In this document: piece after piece, positions 21,581 to 22,704 of the stretch | Position numbering within the stretch: position 1 is the stretch's first letter | Layout: each line of letters begins with the position of its first letter | Virus record (IMG/VR): IMGVR_UViG_3300042541_001102 | Location: 1 to 22,704 of that record | Origin: a virus | DNA: 22,704 nt | Strand: one strand, 5' to 3' | The notes under the pieces: generated by a model | What the model was told of the DNA's origin: nothing | Databases searched by the model: none | Seen by the model: only the letters and a program-made list of their open reading frames with translations | Program-made: the position numbers and the translations under genes

Positions 21581-22704
21581 TTACAAATCCCACTCTTCTA
21601 CCCATTTACCAGTATCTAAATTCCATCTTAGATAGAATCCAAAATGAGAAGCTCTTCTTACTTTTCTAGAAACAATTTGGAACATATCGGAACCGGCATC
21701 TCTATGGATTGCCAAAACCAAGTCAGCATCATAAGCTAATTGCTTACTCCAGGCAACCTCTTCAAGTTCTGGTGGGCGCTCTGAGTGCCCTTCTGCCATT
21801 GTTACCGCAGCAACATCAATAATTGGCACAGCATTTTTAACAGCCATTCTTTTAAAAGCTTTAGAAAGATTTTTAGCTTTTTCAGTTTCTGTTTTAGCCC
21901 CACTTGAGTCATCAAACAAACCGTGATAATCCAAAATAACCATATCTGGATGGTACTGGTCTATCTTGGCTTGAACCATTTGCTGGTCTGCTGTCTCAAG
22001 ACCCTCTGATGTAACCAAGTAAATAGGCTGTTTACCAGCAAAAGTTTTTTCAGCCCATTTTTCGTATTGATCAACAATTGCAGGGTTGGCTTTTACCAAA
22101 TCAGTATTTGTAAAATTACCTTCGCCATTATTCAATAAAGTATCTAGTCGCTGTGATTCTTGTTGCTTGTTCATCTCCAGAGAAATAATTAGTGGTCTAT
22201 ACCCAGCCCTCCAAGCATTCGCAGCAAACAATCTTGCAATAAAAGATTTACCAACGCCTGTCCAGCCAAGAAGAACAACGAAATCTCCTTTTTGCCAACC
22301 ACCGAAAGTTTTATCAATGACAGAAATTCCAGATGGAATACCAATCATTTCACGATTGTCTGTTAGCGACCTTGCTCTTAAATCATCAGCACGGTCTTTC
22401 CATTCACCAGATAAGTCAGTATCTTTTAAACTGCTAGAGAACTTATACAACTTACTTGTTTCATCCATCAAATAAGATAGAGACTCTTTCGGACCAAGTT
22501 CGTTTAAAACATTGTTGGCCTTAGATACAATTACTCTTGTCTGATAAGCAAGAGACTCCCTCTTGGCTTCGTCTAAATAATACCTTGTTGGCTCCGGAGT
22601 TGCAACAAAATCAAAATCCGCATAATGATGCTTAACTGTGTCTTTTGATGGAGTCTTTTTAAATTCATCATGATGTTTGGATATGAAATTCCAAATATCA
22701 CGGT
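21581..22704 (-). CDS. dnaB: DnaB-type replicative helicase, N-terminus cut by window edge
   Basis: The frame is open from the right edge to TAA 21581, 373 visible residues. The true start lies outside the window; internal TTG/ATG codons near 22471 are not the start, because 77 in-frame residues (from RDIWNFISKHHDEF) precede them and look like the DnaB N-terminal and linker helices. The RecA-fold motor shows Walker A VLLGWTGVGKSFIARL, Walker B PDMVILDYHGLF, and late motifs QLAYDADLVLAIHRD and QIVSRKVRRAS with the likely arginine-rich finger. It unwinds DNA 5' to 3' as a hexamer ahead of the polymerase. The primase and DnaE genes follow in the same unit. Confidence 0.9.
   Translation of the reverse strand, partial: RDIWNFISKHHDEFKKTPSKDTVKHHYADFDFVATPEPTRYYLDEAKRESLAYQTRVIVSKANNVLNELGPKESLSYLMDETSKLYKFSSSLKDTDLSGEWKDRADDLRARSLTDNREMIGIPSGISVIDKTFGGWQKGDFVVLLGWTGVGKSFIARLFAANAWRAGYRPLIISLEMNKQQESQRLDTLLNNGEGNFTNTDLVKANPAIVDQYEKWAEKTFAGKQPIYLVTSEGLETADQQMVQAKIDQYHPDMVILDYHGLFDDSSGAKTETEKAKNLSKAFKRMAVKNAVPIIDVAAVTMAEGHSERPPELEEVAWSKQLAYDADLVLAIHRDAGSDMFQIVSRKVRRASHFGFYLRWNLDTGKWVEEWDL

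Noticed and set aside
21581-22471. Helicase as a complete 296-residue gene starting near 22471
   Set aside because: The frame continues open through 77 more codons to the window edge with helicase-like helical sequence, so the gene is partial rather than short.
1-22704. tRNA genes, insertion sequences, CRISPR arrays, integrase or att sites
   Set aside because: I looked in all gaps and found no cloverleaf, transposase, array or integrase. The gaps are too short for most, and the long one (127-596) shows only the repeats listed.

Overview
This window looks like part of the genome of a large, uncultured tailed bacteriophage (Caudoviricetes). It carries terminase genes and a phage-encoded replication and recombination set. 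It is AT-rich (about one third G+C by eye). Every gene I can support lies on the minus strand, so the map reads from right to left in transcription order. All three stop codons occur at credible gene ends, so the standard bacterial code fits. Genes are packed with stop/start overlaps; ATGA junctions occur at 3829, 5331, 5624, 6211, 7225, 11414 and 14822. The host cannot be named. An intact PHP-domain DnaE polymerase and one apparently leaderless promoter would suit an actinobacterial host, but that is only a hint.

Region by region, in transcription order. (1) 22704-15901, replication: DnaB-type helicase (cut by the window edge), a 59-residue unknown protein, DnaG-type primase, a probable ssDNA-binding protein, a HAD-family nucleotidase and a full-length DNA polymerase III alpha subunit. 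(2) 15883-10368, sugar cluster: five glycosyltransferase-like genes and one SAM methyltransferase, nearly all overlapping. (3) 10297-5331, recombination and DNA modification: RecA-like recombinase, a small PD-(D/E)XK resolvase-like protein, a C5-cytosine methyltransferase, two small unknowns, a Cas4/RecB-like Fe-S nuclease, a double zinc-ribbon protein, a RuvC-like resolvase and a helix-turn-helix protein. (4) 5334-1950, packaging: a YkgJ-like cysteine-cluster protein, a probable small terminase, a tiny gene containing a 39-bp tandem repeat, the large terminase and a 56-residue coiled-coil protein. (5) 1818-1: a small conserved-looking protein ending at a strong intrinsic terminator, another glycosyltransferase, a 470-bp gene-free region dense in short repeats, and the start of a further gene.

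The genes form a plausible recombination-dependent replication programme (helicase, primase, SSB, polymerase, RecA, Cas4-like nuclease, two candidate Holliday-junction resolvases) feeding concatemers to the terminase. The sugar cluster plus the C5-methyltransferase suggests decoration of virion, host surface or DNA. The target cannot be decided from this window.

The items most worth a second look are the repeat-rich gene-free region at 127-596 (three 10-bp palindromes at exact 16-bp spacing beside an AT-rich block), the repeat- and hairpin-bearing tiny gene between the terminase genes, and four genes or gene starts (at 1-126, 1950-2120, 3829-3978 and 21400-21579) that a length-filtered gene caller would miss.
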